NCBI GenBank assembly: GCA_024811115.1
Contig: JAKOGH010000696.1
Location: 310,001 to 374,000, forward strand
DNA from: Terana coerulea
Lineage: Eukaryota > Basidiomycota > Agaricomycetes > Polyporales > Phanerochaetaceae
Direction of reading: 5' to 3'
DNA length: 64,000 bases
Positions 12,837 to 25,314 of this stretch are shown piece by piece; the stretch's first letter is position 1; each line of letters starts with the position of its first letter. Made by a program: the position numbers and the translations under genes. Under the pieces are notes generated by a model that was not told the DNA's origin, ran no database searches, and saw only the letters and a program-made list of their open reading frames with translations.

Positions 12837-14222
12837 TTAGGCATTACTATTTACAGGGAAATGCATTACTCTACTAAATGATGAAAGCATCTGCTGCTTC
12901 TTCCAGTAAGTCATGATAGCGCACAGTGCTGGGTCTTCCACAAACCTGACGCCCTCGCATGCGTAACCTACTACCAAAGACACGTTGGGCAAACTCCCCT
13001 TGAATAATGTGGCTACTTTTCGTCGCCGTGAACTGGTTTGAAACCGTTTCTCGCAGCCAAACAGCTCCAGTGCTCTGAAGTGACCAGTCAAACGGCATAA
13101 ATCCCTATCCACTGCAGCCAAGTCCACGTCACCTAGATTCCTCGTGCACTGTCTAGAGAGTGCTACGACGCGATGCACAACCCGGATCTCTCGGAGTGGA
13201 TCATCCTGAAAGTTGGCGCACAGGCTGTGAGGTACTGTTTGCGTGACGAAGGCTAGGGAGAATGCCGTCGAGGGTATGCCCGTGACTGAGAATATAAACT
13301 CGTCTTCTATACTGTATCATTAGAAACGCCGGTGTTACATGATAGACTGAATAATACTTCACCGTTCTTCCATGTTGGGGGAGGTGCGTCGATTTTTTCG
13401 AAGAGAGCAGAGGATTTGAAACCTCCTGTGAGGATCATGGTCCTGATGAGTCGGACCATTACGGCCATCTCTTGAGGAACAATCGCCTCGTGACGGCGGT
13501 TGAAGCGATAGCGGGTGCTAGCCGCAGCAAAAAGCCAGGCGCAGGAGGCAAATGATGTACAATTCACCGCTGACAGCAGCTTGAGCTGTCCGAAGGCAGC
13601 TGTACAACGAGGTGGGTCATCCGGATTGCCATCTTCACCCCAGCGGACGTCGAGGAGGTACAATTCTTCCAATTTCGAGAGCGGCCCAAGCGATCGACAT
13701 AGCACAGAGAATGAACTGAACCGGTATCCCCTGAGATGTAGGCGGGTCAAGTGTGATAGAGAGTTGGTGCAGGAACGTAGCGCGAAAGAGTTAAATTCTT
13801 CGGCTTCGGGATGAAAATTGGAGGTGGCAGCCTCCAACGTTGTTGCTGCAGATAGTTGTCGGAGCACGGCTTTCATGACGGGCGAAGACAGGCGGCTTGC
13901 CTTGCCGTCGTACCGCACGTATGTCACATGTCGACGGAAAAAACATGAGGGATCTGCGTGCAGGAGGTGCAGGAACTGCTTTGCATCGTCGTAGTGGCGC
14001 AGGCAGAATTTGCGCGAAGATGTATGGTCTGAAGAAGGTTCCCCAGCGCTTACATACGAGCCCCAGGTCGGACAGCAGTCGTTTCAGACCTTTCCTCCTC
14101 GAAAGTGTATCTGTTCTATCGAGGAACCACGATTGCGTCAACAATCGTACCGAGGTGTCGTCCATGGCCAAGAGCTGATCCCGCACGTCCTCTAGGAGGT
14201 CCAGCGGTAGGTTGGCCCACAA
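12837..14222 (-). CDS. F-box/LRR-like protein, frameshifted
   Basis: F-box proteins recruit substrates to SCF ubiquitin ligases through Skp1. The N-terminus has an F-box-like helix pair (NLPLDLLEDVRDQLLAMDD, then LGLVCKRWGTFFRPYIFAQI). This is followed by LRHYDDAKQFLHLLHADP and leucine-rich segments (SHLTRLHLRGYRFSSFSVLCRSL, LSKLEELYLLDVRW). After an intron near 13310, the C-terminal part runs VPHSLCANFQDDPLREIRVVHRVVALS to the stop at 12837-12839. The start is ATG at 14222. Between FAQI and LRHYDD the frame changes near 14001-14006 (one extra base, or two missing), so this is either a recent pseudogene or an assembly error. It is paralogous to the gene at 36331: both share the YIF/WLF...L..DD..QFL layout and the SSLCR.LG block. 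The target protein is unknown. Confidence 0.65.
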
Positions 14223-14738
14223 CGGCGAGGAGCCAAACTCGAGCGATTGGTCGCTACCAAGTTTATCTACATAGTACGATTTAGAATCCTAAATCAAACT
14301 GCTGCCTAAGGAGTACTTGCCTGTCTCTGCTAAATTACGCTTGATCATCGCGGATTTGAGCGGACGAGGAGCGGCCGCGACGTTCTGGTACTCGTGATTG
14401 TGACGGGAACCTGCATTCGTCCACCAAAACAGCTTCGTGAGTTTCATTGGGCGATATCGAAGGGGTAAGGATTCGTGCTGCAGAAGATGGGGCGATGGGT
14501 CTCGCTGGCCGTGTGCTCTTTGTACGTTAGTGGTTCCCTTCATATCCAGACGCCTATGCCAGGCGGTGCTGTACTTGTCAAGGCCACGTGTTATCTCAAT
14601 TTGCAGACGCACCAGTGTACCCGCTGCACATTGACAGAAGTCTGGACTCGTGGATAACATCAGAAAAGCAATGTATTGGTATGTAGTAGCCAAGTATAGC
14701 ATTATTGACTACGCCCATGATCATGTACGACATAGCTC
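14223..14738. other. intergenic, no supported gene
   Basis: Lies between the F-box gene start and the GH45 stop codon, both on the minus strand. A minus frame at 14289-14702 shows no recognisable domain or splice support, so I leave it out. The region should contain the F-box promoter and the GH45 3' UTR. Confidence 0.4.
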
Positions 14739-15527
14739 TCAAGAAGGCGCAGTACCTGGTTTCACCGCCCTGTCAGTAGAGATTCGGTAACAGCACAGGA
14801 AACAAAACGCTCACCCTTGTTACCACATCCGACAGAAGGCCAGTTGCCCGCACTCTCACCAGATAAACAAGCCCCGTTCCAAAGTTGGCCGCCGTCAGAG
14901 CCGCTCCATTGGGAACATGACACTTCGGAAAAGGTTCCAGTAAGTGCGCCGTGTCCTATATTCATAGTTAATCCCACCGGCACCATAGCTGTCAGCATTT
15001 CACGGCATACCTGAAGGGAAGAACTTCGACGATCCGCCGGTATCCTCGCAAATATCGAAATGCACGGGCATTCCGTGTGTATTGGTTGGGTGGCTCGTGG
15101 TCTGACCACAGAATTCCGAGTTACCTTGGACCGGGCACATATCGGTGACCTTCACGACGATGGTCTGGCCAAACGGTCCAGAGTAGCTGGGGGAGTAGGG
15201 GTCCTTGTTTCCAGTCAAGGCGAAGCAACGGCCACACGCGTCGCCTGCTCCCAAGCCTGGAGAAGAGCCGAAGGCGAGCTGGCTGATTGCAGCGGTGAAG
15301 CCACTTGCAGCCTTTCCGCAGGCTACATAAATGGCCGTTATTAGCACAGACACACGTACGAACACGAGTAGCCTACCTGGAGAACCACAGCCGGAGTACA
15401 TCGTGAACGACGATTGGCCGGAAGAGGTCTGCACATATCCACCCGTCGCGCGCTTCTCCGAGACGGTGAGCGCACTGGTGAGGCTTGCGATGGCAATGAA
15501 ATACACGAAAGCTGAAAGTCGGGCCAT
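14739..15527 (-). CDS. cel45A: GH45 endoglucanase, subfamily C type
   Basis: Secreted cellulase that cuts internal beta-1,4-glucan bonds. MARLSAFVYFIAIASLTSALT is a clear signal peptide. The mature protein starts near ATGGYVQTSSGQSSFTMYSGCGSP. After intron 1 come ACGKAASGFTAAISQLAFGSSPGLGAGDACGRCF, VVKVTDMCPVQGNSEFCGQTT and HFDICEDTGGSSKFFPSG. After intron 2 come HGALTGTFSEVSCSQWSGSDG and CLSGESAGNWPSVGCGNKG. Intron 3 splices to the short terminal exon GTAPS, stop TGA 14739-14741. In the Phanerochaete Cel45A family the Asp in HFDICED is the acid and an upstream Asn plays the base role; both kinds of residue are present. Many Cys suggest disulfides. There is no carbohydrate-binding module. A TATA-like TATATAAA lies about 60 bp upstream (near 15583-15590). 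A second GH45 gene lies at 49870-50728. Confidence 0.93.
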
Positions 15528-16476
15528 GACGGCTATTTTGTCGGGTTTGTGGAAGATTTCAGACCAAAGAGGTATGACGGCCTTTATATATCCTGGGAAG
15601 TCTTCTCTCCACGGGTTCAGATATCGCTGAATTGATGAGGTAGAGCAGTTTATTGCCGACTGATCGCTCAGTTGTCAGGGTTGCGTGGCGGGACATTATC
15701 GTTTCACCCTCGGAACCGTTTGCGGTCGTGATGTCAGAGAAGGCGGCCCTGGTACGCATCGTGACGTCGGTCGAATACCCTCGAATACCTCGTGATACAG
15801 CCCCGCGCAAAATCTAAAGGCATCTGAAGAGTCGAAGGAGCACTGAGAGCCGTGCCTGACTACCGCATTGTAGTGGTGTCCGGTCCAAAGACTAGAATAG
15901 CCGACGACCAGAAACATGTTCGCTGTGTCGTCGGCGCCCAGAGATGGCGGGCTGCTGGTAGAGCCAAGGATGTACCGACGGCCATGGGTGTTGAGAGCAT
16001 CGGGTAACTTCACGGTAGCAGGGAAACAATGACCGGCCGAGCGATCCCAAAGGCTCAGGCAATACACAATCATATTCAACGTGCAGTATGAATGAAGAGC
16101 GCACATATTGCAACGATCGCTCGAGTGCAGTCCCATAGCGCAAAATGAAGGGGGTAAGCAGTCGGCCGCGAGGTGCCTCCTGCCTTGCCGGCCAAGAAGC
16201 TGTTGAGGAGTACACCCGCGTATTCAGTAGGCTAGAATCCGGAGTTTCAACTCTGCAGAGAGGAAGAACTCAAGTCAAGGCTGAAGATGGGGAGCGAGAT
16301 CCAAGCCGATGGCAAGGCAGCGATGGCAAGTCGTGGTCGGTGGTAAAGCCAGTGACGGACCAACAGGGACAGCTTGAACCTACAGTACTTGTCAGCGCTT
16401 TCTGAATCCTTTCCTCATCCACCACCTGCCCACCACCATCTTGCGCAATATCCTCTTTATACTTCTTCCTAGTCAA
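15528..16476. other. divergent promoter region
   Basis: A 950-bp gap between the GH45 gene (-) and the WBP4-like gene (+). A TATA-like TATATAAA (on the minus strand) near 15583-15590 is suitably placed for the cellulase gene. Overlapping short frames at 15696-16215 have no recognisable content. No RNA gene is seen. Confidence 0.45.
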
Positions 16477-16477
16477 T

Positions 16478-17633
16478 ATGAGCGAATACTGGGTCTCAAA
16501 CAAGAAATACTTCTGCAAATACTGCAACATTTATATCGCAGATGATAAGCCGTCTCGAACGCAACACGAGAATGGGCTGAAGCACAAGGGCAACGTCGAA
16601 CGGTTCGTGCGGGGCCTGTACAAGGCCGGCGAGAAGCGTAAGAATGATCTAGAGGAGGAAAAGAGGGAGATGGCGAGGGTAGAAAGGGTGCGCAACACGT
16701 CCATAGCGTATTGTTCATTATGCTAACAGCGTCGCTCATGTAGGCTGCCGCCGCGGCGTTTGCACAAGACGTCGGTGCCGGCTTAGTCAAGCCAGGAAGT
16801 AGCAGCGGCGTTGCTCGTCCTGCTCCTCCGGCGCAAGCGGGGCCTAGCAAACCTAGACCTTCCGATCCTTACGCCAATTACTCTACCGCAGAGTCGCTGG
16901 GGTACGCAGATCCCGACGCAGCCAGGCTGCAGGCCGAGGCTGAGCGCCGGAGGCAGGAAGGTGTAGCAGGTGTTTGGGAAGTGATAACGATTGATGAGCC
17001 TGCTTCAACGCAAAGGGATGCTGAGCCTGAGCCAGCTGAGGTGCGGCGGCCACAGAACAGTTGGCGCAGTTGGGAAGTAAGCGCGAGGCCGAAGCACCCG
17101 CAGACGACGACGACCTCCGCGCATTCAAGCTGAGGAAGAAGAAAATGGGTGCAGGTTTTGGTGAAATATACGACCCTGGGCTTATTCCCATCAAGTTGAA
17201 GGCGAAGAAGGAGGAACCCAAGGACGAACCGAACATCGAACAACCCTCAGTTCCTGCGGCGACATCCTCCGCCCTCTCAACCTCCTCATTGAAAGCAACA
17301 AATTTACCGAAGTGGTCCAGTCGTGGATGGAGTAAACCCGGGGAGGCAACATCACAAGGCCCGCAGGCCGGAGGTGCATCGCCTTCTCTGGTAACGTCGG
17401 ATACACCATCGGCATCTGGCGCAGGCCTTTCGACTTTGGAACCAGATGCCTCGGTTGCTTCCCCAGAACCCACCACCACGAAAGCCGAAGTTGCAGAGGT
17501 GAAGGTCGAGACCGAAGCCGTGAAGCACGAGGAACCAGAGCCTGCCATGTCGGCGCAGTCTTCAGGGGGTAGCTTATTCAAGAAACGTAAAGTGCCTGCT
17601 GGTGGAAATGCTGGGAGGGGACGGAGGTCATGA
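16478..17633 (+). CDS. WBP4: WBP4/FBP21-like splicing factor
   Basis: Nuclear pre-mRNA splicing protein of the WW-domain-binding protein 4 family. The N-terminal matrin/U1-C zinc finger is plain: YFCKYCNIYIADDKPSRTQHENGLKHKGN, with CxxC and HxxxxxH ligands. It is followed by a basic helix (FVRGLYKAGEKRKNDLEEEKREM). An intron (about 16690-16743) joins an Ala-rich segment containing YANYSTAESLGYADPDAARLQAEAERRRQEG. The C-terminal part has LRAFKLRKKKMGAGFGEIYDPGLIPIKLK, typical of fungal WBP4 proteins. A disordered acidic tail and the basic end LFKKRKVPAGG...GRGRRS follow. No WW domain is seen. The frame changes at GG 17040-17041; one more G restores the reading EGAAATEQLAQLGSKREAE, so the break is probably a base-calling error. 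Confidence 0.8.
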
Positions 17634-18259
17634 TCGGACTGTTGGATTCAGGGCTCTGTTCAGAGCAAGGTCCGATCTTCAAAACTTCACAGGGGATACG
17701 AAAGATGGAGGTACAGTAATAGGTTTATGTTACGCATGTTGTCACACACTCATACAGGTTGGATTTGGCAGCCTTTCGAAGTGTGGAGAGGACTTGGGAC
17801 TCCCCTCCCGCTTGGCCAGAGTGACAGCTCTCGGTGTCGTACGTCCGCCATTAGGCTCCCTCCTCACGGGCATGCTAGACAAGCTTGCGCACAGAGCTCA
17901 GCGGTTGCGTGTCCCGCACAGTTCATACACATATGCTGCCTCAAGCCTCATCTCGATCTGACCCCCGATCAACGCCAAGGGCCGCTACAAATAGTACAAT
18001 TTTCATGTACCGCTACACATTTTATTCGAGTTTGTATTCTACATGGAGTGTCTTTCGCCCAGCCAGAGCTCAGACCGGGTCCCCGAACCAAGTGAGTGCT
18101 ACAAAGCGACTACTAGATAGAACGCTACAGGGGCGTCATACACCCATCTACGCCGGACGTCTTACATATGTTTCCACAAGTCCGAGCCCTAGGATATTCT
18201 TGTTCATTTGCTTCACGTGATACTGCTGCAGCCATTTAAGACGGGGGCCTTTCAAGGCT
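17634..18259. other. convergent 3' flank
   Basis: A gap of about 626 bp between two converging genes (WBP4-like and glutamate-cysteine ligase). It should hold both 3' UTRs. Short frames here have no recognisable content. Confidence 0.4.
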
Positions 18260-21022
18260 TCATGGTGAAGTGGGCGCGTAGCTTGCCCTGGTAGGAGTAT
18301 AAAGCGGAGGGAGCAGATCGGGTGCTTGCCGTTCGCCACGTTCACTAACGCAAAATAATCACTATCAAGACGCGTTCGGAAGCGCGACTAGCTGGACTTA
18401 CATCTCGTCTATCGCGACAAACAGATCGTAGTTGATCTCTTGCGACACCGCCGAGTCAAACTTGTACGCGGGGTGGGAGCGCACAAAGTTGCGGATCCAT
18501 GTGGCCGGGGTGATGAGTTCACCTGCTCGTCGACTTCGTAAGTTTCCAGCCGCAGGTGTCACAACGCTCAAAACCAACCGTTCGAACGCCGCTTGACAAG
18601 ATCCAAGTACTCGTGGATTCTCGCGAGCTCAGACGCCTCGACATCGAGTGTTTCGAGGTACGAGTGCACGAGTCCCAGCAATCCCGGGAACGACTCGCCC
18701 TACACCATGACACAGTTTGTCAGTCCATGTCACTTTCCAAGCGCATACAGCAGCGTACCTTGCCATTGAAGATTTCGTTGAGCGTGTACTCGTCGTACTC
18801 GTCGCTCAGAGGGCCGAAGGCGTGGCCACCCTCCGGCTTCGGGACGTCCGCGAAGCAGTTCTGCAGCTTGCGCGCTTTGTGCGGGATGCCCCCGGCACCG
18901 TTGGGCTCGACGGGAGAGTTAGCCCTGGAGGCGTGTGGTGTGGATAAAGGGGTGGAGAGGGGCGAGGGAACGCCTGGTGGTAGCAAGTCCTTTCGGAAGA
19001 AGAATTTCTCCGTGTTCAGTGCGTCCCGCCGGTGTGCTCTATCCATGTTCGCGTCGACCTACAATTTGAACCTTTTAGTAAACACAAGGTAGACCAACAC
19101 GGGCATACGCACCTTGGAAATAGGGATGTATAAATTAAGGCTATAGTTCAAGATGGCGCGTGATAGCAACACGATGAAGACCGCGAAGGCGGCATTCTCG
19201 AAGTCGGTTGGTTGGACTTCCATTGACCTGAACTCGACACGCCATCCAATTGGCGAGTTCACTGGAGGTGGCTTGAACCTTACAGTTTGCCAGTTCGTAG
19301 ATTGAATGTTCTGCGAGAAGAGGTCAGACATCGGACGGCGAGCCAACAATACCGACAAACCTCAAAGTGATCGTTACTAGTGCTATCATCTTGATCAACG
19401 CTCTCAGAGAATACCACAAGAGGATCACGGATAAATAGATGCGACATATGTCTAGAGAGGTGCGTATCGATGCCTAAAGTCTGTGGTGAAAACCCCATCG
19501 TGACAAGGCAAACACACGTCGCACGTACCATGGGTCCGCAAGCGTTCGAATATGGCGCGGTCATATGGCGCATAAATGTCGTTATATTCGGGGCGATTGT
19601 ACCAGACGTCGGAGATGTACAGGCTGACGCTCGCGTACCGGGACTTGGGTATTTGGAACCTGTTCTCGTGCAGAGGCTGTGCGGCGCGTTAGCCGTACAC
19701 AAATCTTGGCATCGACAGCTGACTGCGTACCTTGAGCCCGCGTTCCTCCTCGGTGCGATCATCCACACTAGCTGACACGACGTCCCAACGGCAGTCGACA
19801 TCTGCCAGGTACCCACGCCAGAGCGGACTTGCTGCAGTGAGCGCAAGCTAGGCAGGGTAAGTGATGAATGGAGGGAGCTGGTAGAACGAGAGTTTGCGTA
19901 CCAAGATCGGTGCTAGCGGGACAAGCGCGTCGTATAGCCGGCGGGCTTCTATCACATTACAAGCTTGGAAGGTCAGCTGTAGACAGCTACAGCCCATGCC
20001 GAAGCCCATGGCGTCCATGTAAATATGGTCCGTCTTTGCAGCGCCCTGCTTTGCCTCTGGAACACAGAGTAAGCATTCGTCTTCCTGGATCATGAGGTCG
20101 CGCACCTGGATCCTCAGGATAGATGTTGCGCTGCCATGGTATTGTCGGGTCGACAAACGGCCGGGGCGTATTTTCGTCGATGAATATTGGGAGATTAATG
20201 GCGACCTTGGAACCTCGCCTTCTCCGGATATTCGCCGTCAAGGTTCTGAGGAAGCGTGCGTCAGATCCGGGGTTGAGCGTAGCGGGAAGATCACCGACGG
20301 GAAACGTGCATGAGGGTTTGTGATTTCCTCCGGCAGGAACAAGCTGTGGCTGGAGACGGCATTCACAGGGTCGAAGTGAGGCTCCGTGAAAACTTGTGGG
20401 ACGCCGAGGCGGGGGAACGAGGTCAGCGTGAACGGCAGCTCGTTTTTCTTCAGATAACGACGGGCAATGTGTCGCCTGTCGCGAGCATCAGTGCACATCG
20501 CTCGTTTAGTAGGGATATTGCAGACATACCGTACACGCATGTTGCTCTCCACACATAGCAGGTCGGTCAAGCTTCCGGTGTACGGTGATCCTGGAGTCGA
20601 CTCCAGCATGAAGCGTCCATATTCCGGATGATAGGTTGGTATGGACTTCCTAAAAGAATTACCTGTTAATGGCCCTGAAAGATGATAGTGCGGGACGCAC
20701 TTCTCACATCCGCAGGCAATGTCCTCTACTATCGTCTGCAGCTTCGCGAGGATCTCTGACTGGCGTAGGGACAGCTTCGCATTCTTCTCCACATTGTCGA
20801 ATGCGACGACCATATATTCTACCTTCGGAGGGTCAAATTTCTTGCGGATATCCAAGGATAAATGTGACATACCTCGTCCCCCCAGAGCAGCTCATCTCCA
20901 CATCTATCCCTGAGGCGATCCCAGATATGCAAGAACTGGGTAATGCCATGCTCCCTGACGTGGTCGGCGTGTTGCTTAGCCTCTTCCCACTTGAGAGGAG
21001 TACCGAGAGCGAGAAGACCCAT
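18260..21022 (-). CDS. GSH1: glutamate-cysteine ligase catalytic subunit
   Basis: Rate-limiting cytosolic enzyme of glutathione synthesis; joins Glu and Cys using ATP. The protein starts [26 protein letters not shown]. Other family blocks, in order: [47 protein letters not shown] (with FTEPHFDP), [111 protein letters not shown], and [21 protein letters not shown]. All these blocks join in frame through GT...AG introns. The tail ...[16 protein letters not shown] ends at TGA 18260-18262. About ten short introns. No frameshift is needed. Size is normal for a eukaryotic-type enzyme (about 650-700 residues). In animals this subunit has a separate modifier; no modifier gene is seen nearby. Confidence 0.93.
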
Positions 21023-21924
21023 TCCAAAGTGCGGAATGACGAAAAGTTGCAAGTCTGAGACAACCCGTTTACAGACTCTAACCAAATAACATCAGCTGCT
21101 GCGTTTGACTGCTCGCTGCCAAGGCTGGCCTGGCCGAGGGCTGACAAATACTACAATGACAAAACTTACTCAGCAGGCCTTCTACAGCGTCCTCACGCGG
21201 AGATGCACATGGGGGGATAGCGGGAACCCTGCAATTGACCAAACCCGTATAAGTATTACACGCCTGGCCACCCACGCTTTCTCCGGTTGAACATATGAGG
21301 AACGCAGACAAAATTGCCTTGCTCAGGAGCTTACCACTGACTTGCGGCTGTAACGAGCCGTCTCAGAGATTTTAGCGTGAGCACGAAAACGTGTCGTCAT
21401 CATGAAGGATTACAGCGTCAGCCAGCCACGAGGGGGAGGCACGATTGCAAGCGCTGATATCGACTTGCTCCCATGGCCTGCCCCGGTTCTCGGGGTCCTA
21501 TCCATCTTAGCGCTCGCTGAGCCAGGGAGGGAAACGAGCAGGCTTGCTCGAATACGTCTGAAAGGAGCTCGTATTGTAGGGAGTCACTGCTCTGGACTAC
21601 GAGGCATTTAATTATTTCTATGGAAGTAACCAGGGCCTTTTTTCTACCTGCGATCTTCACGTCTGACTCGAATTTACTTACTTTGAACTCAAGTTATATG
21701 CCTTGCGCTCAAAAGCAGGGGGAAAATGAACCAGGTGTGGACTCTGAAAACTGAATATCCTGAAAAGTAATCATGTATTGCTTCTCCACGAGCCCACGAC
21801 TTGTATCTTGCAGCTCTGCTGCAGTCCTCTGTGCTACGTAGTCTACGGGGTCCCGTACAGGCGCCCTTAGGAGTCGATATCAGCGCTTGCAATCGTGCCT
21901 CCCCCTGGCCAGCCATGTATAAAG
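21023..21924. other. intergenic, nothing clear
   Basis: Upstream flank of the glutamate-cysteine ligase gene up to the hAT element. Small frames occur but none shows a domain, a signal peptide or convincing splice borders. It should contain the ligase promoter. Confidence 0.4.
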
Positions 21925-24900
21925 CAGTGTTGGCAAGGTCAGACTGACCCCGGTCAAAAGGGGGTCAAAGTGATCCGACCGGTAGGTCGACCGACCGGTC
22001 AGTCGACCGGTCAGGGTCAGGCGCCCAGATTTAGCACGAGCGCCCACGAGGGCATGGAGCAGACTGCGCGGGACAGTAATTCGAGGCTGATAGCGGGTAG
22101 TCCATCGCAACATGCGTCGACGTGGTGAGTGTAGCGTAGAATGTTGTACTCGAATTCCCTCTCTCTACTCTACACACTGTACACAACTCCCACCTGCTGT
22201 TCTCCTCAGCAATGATACCCTCTGAGCCATTTATTCCCGTGCACCGCCGTCCACTCGCGTCGTCTCAGCGCACACCAACTGCCGCTCGACGAGGTGCTAT
22301 TTGGTGGCTCTTCTCAGATCGGAAGGGCGTGAAGTACAAAAACAACCAAAGTCACGTTTGCGCATGGTGCAATGCGTGCTTGGATGAATGGGCGCGCAGA
22401 CAAACGGAGGCCGACATTTATAATGTCGCTTGTGGTGCGCTCTCGGCAGTTCGCAGCGCAGAGACCCTGAGAGAGCTAGGTAAGCACACTGCAGCCTATA
22501 GTTTGAGCGAAATTGACCTTATTGTGGATAGCAATGGACCCCGAGTTGGCTGGGCGAACTACAAGGACTGGGTCCAATAACATCCTTGACGAAGGTGTCA
22601 TTCCTGTCAGTGGAAAGAAAGAGAATATGGTGGCGCATACCCGAAAGTGCTCGTACACAACACCCACCGACCGTGCTGCTGTATTGGCGAGAGTAGCCGA
22701 TGAGGATCCCACGGTTGGCAGAACAAGTCACGCACCAAGCTATCCAACAACAGTGATGCACTCGACAGCTGTTGCCGGCCCATCTTCATCCTCGTCCCGA
22801 CCTGTCAAGCGCGCCCGCTCTAACTATGACCTCAGTTCAAGTACGATTGGTGATAGCCCAAGTCAAAACCGTGCAGATCCCGGCGTTATTGAACCATGGA
22901 ATTCAGCCCAGCAAGCAGACTTCGCCCGGGATCTCTGTAGGTTATTCGTCGGCTGCGGATTTGCATGGAATGTTGCCGACAACGCCGCCTTTGAGGATTT
23001 CGTCTCCAGATGGATTCCTGGTGCAGTTGTACCAGATCGGCGCCAGCTATCGGGAACGCTCTTGAAGTCCATCGCTGGTGAAGCGGAAACTCGAGTAGCG
23101 GAGAAGGTGAAGGGGAAACTGGCGACAGGGCAGTGCGATGGGTGGAAAAGTGTTGCAAAGACGTCCGTGGTGACCTCTATGATGTCTGTTGAGCGTCAGG
23201 TAAGTGCTATACTGAATACTTTGATTACATCGCACCTGATGCACAGCATTGCCAGGCATATCTTGTTGAGACCCATGATATGACGGGAGAGCCAAAGTCG
23301 GGTGAACGGTTGGCCGAACTGATTGTAGCGGATATCAAGCTCATCGAGGAGAAATTCGGAGTGAAACTCATTGCATGGGTCACAGACGACGGGCCAGATG
23401 GGAAGAAAGCACGCCGCTTGCTTCTGGCGATGATTCCGAGCCTGATCACGAGTGTTTGCTGGGCGCACCAGATAAATCTCATTGTTGGGGATTATCTAAA
23501 AGGCAGCGGGTATATGGACATTATCAACCGTGCTCTCGAGGTTGTTAAGTGGTTTAACAACCACGGAACTGCCCTCGATCTCTTCCGCAAAGAACAAAGG
23601 CTGACGTACCCTGAACTCCTCCACCCTCTTGCACTCATTCTCCCTGTCATCACACGCTGGACTGCCCACTATGCCTCCTTAGCCCGGCTTATGCGACTTC
23701 GGGCGGCCATGTCCACAGCGTGCATTCGGCACCGTGAGACTCTTCTTGTCTGTGCTGGGAGGACGCAGGAGCATAAGGCAAAGGCGGAGGAGATCCTGGA
23801 GACGGTGAGAGATGAAGAGTTCTGGAAGAATGCATTACAGTGAGTACAGCGGTTTATTGAATAACGACACTCTCTCACGGCGTACATCTGTCAGAGTGAA
23901 ATTGGATTTGGAACCTCTTGCGATTGCCGCCAATGTCACGCAGGCTGCAAACACCCGATTTGACCATGTCCTTCTCACCCTTGGAAACCTCTATCGGATC
24001 TATGCTGCCCCAAACGTTAAGGAGTCCATTCGCAACGTCGTCCACGAGAGCCTTGAGAAGCGCTGGAAGAAGGCTGACCAGGACATATACATCCTGGCGA
24101 CTTTTTTCAACCCATACTTGCGTGGGCACTGCTTCCATCGAGAGGCGTTAACACCAAACGACCTGGTAGCTATGGCAAAGCGCACCTTCTGCCGTCTCTT
24201 CGGCGTTCTTGAGCAAGACTTGTGGCGAGACTTCACGGACGCCCTTTTGACTATTCCGAGGGTGCTGCTGAGTTCTCGAACGAGAAGATGCTCCTTGATT
24301 ATCACAAGCAGCGAGCCGCCGCTGAACCTGGACATCATGCAACAGTATGTAGATCTATTAAAGAATGGACAGATTTACTAACCGGACCTTGACAGGACAT
24401 TGACCTAGTTCAGATATGGCGTGGAATCAACCGTTCCGACGACGAGATCTGCCTTGGACGGAACGGAGTAGTGAAACTCGCGATCCGCATCCTCAGCGTT
24501 ATTGCAAACTCCGGCGCGTGCGAGCGGACATTCAGTCTGTTTGGCATCATCCACACGAAGCTTCGGAATCGCCTCTTGTCGGGTACGGTGCATAATACCG
24601 CGGTTGTCCGAATGGACATGAACCGCGAGCATGCTGCAGCCGGTCGGACATCTGGACGGCTCAAGCGTCACTTTGGCAGCCGCGCTGAAGAGGGTCAGCC
24701 ACCTACCTCCGGTCCTTCCAATACTCCGGCTGCTATCGCAGCCCCTTCCATTCTGGCTGATGAAGACAGTGATGTTGTCGAGTTCAGCGAAATTGGCAGG
24801 GAGCTTGTCAGAGATGCTGAGGAGGCATCGGCGCCTGAGGCGGCAGAAGAGAGCAGCGTCGCTGGGCTCTCTTCCCACGCTACTGAAGGACAAGCATCAG

Positions 24901-25314
24901 TCACACCGGGCGCATCCACATCCGAATCCAACTCGCATCGCCTGCGCCTTACTCAGTCGACATCAACCACTGGGAATGCAACCAGGCGAGCTCCCGTGCG
25001 CAAGACAGACATACCGCTCAAGACGCTCTTCGTGTATCCTGCCAATACTGATGCCCCAAGTGAGCTGGATTTCTTTTGGAAGGGTGGTATCAAAAATCTG
25101 GAGAGTGAATTCGCTTTGTACGACCTTGTACAGTCCGACGCCGCCTGATTCCGTAGCTACACAGTACCTAGGATGTCACTCATGTCATTGCAATTACTCA
25201 TTTGATCATATTCCCACGGATTGTCTGACCGGTCAATCACTGACTGACCCCTCTGACCCTTCTGACTGACCTTTCGTCACTGACCGGTCATGACCCCGGT
25301 CAGTGACAACACTG
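21925..25314 (+). mobile_element. hAT-superfamily DNA transposon
   Basis: A 3,390-bp element with terminal inverted repeats CAGTGTTGGCA (left) and the complement of CAGTGTTGTCA (right). It is flanked by a perfect 8-bp target duplication GTATAAAG at 21917-21924 and 25315-25322. An 8-bp duplication plus CAGTG-type ends is diagnostic of hAT. It contains one spliced transposase gene (22212-25148). Both subterminal regions are packed with GACCGGTC and TGACC motifs, likely transposase binding sites. It landed about 290 bp past the ATG6 stop codon, in the gap between ATG6 and the glutamate-cysteine ligase gene. Confidence 0.95.
22212..25148 (+). CDS. hAT transposase
   Basis: Cut-and-paste transposase of the hAT superfamily. 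N-terminal BED-like zinc finger: HVCAWCNACLDEW ... MVAHTRKC. A nuclear-localisation-like PVKRARSN follows. The RNase-H-like core includes DGWKS (first Asp candidate), YLVETHDMTGEPKSGERLAE, AWVTDDGPDGKKARR and the CWAHQINLIVGDYLKG block. The insertion domain and the C-terminal dimerisation region show IRILSVIANSGACERTFSLFGIIHTKLRNRL, the classic hAT signature. Introns: about 22480-22530, 23200-23248, 23841-23895 and 24342-24396, all in frame when spliced. A single frame change occurs at TTTT 24245-24248; one more T gives ALFDYSEGAAEFSNEKM and restores the frame. The Ser/Thr-rich tail ends ...LYDLVQSDAA. If the frameshift is an artefact, the copy may be intact. Confidence 0.9.

Noticed and set aside
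14289..14702. Minus frame of 137 codons between the F-box and GH45 genes
   Set aside because: No domain, poor codon pattern, and no splice sites linking it to either neighbour.
20092..20156. Frameshift in glutamate-cysteine ligase
   Set aside because: The apparent frame change after IYPEDP is explained by a normal 50-bp intron (GTGCGC...TTCCAG) that joins [18 protein letters not shown] in frame.
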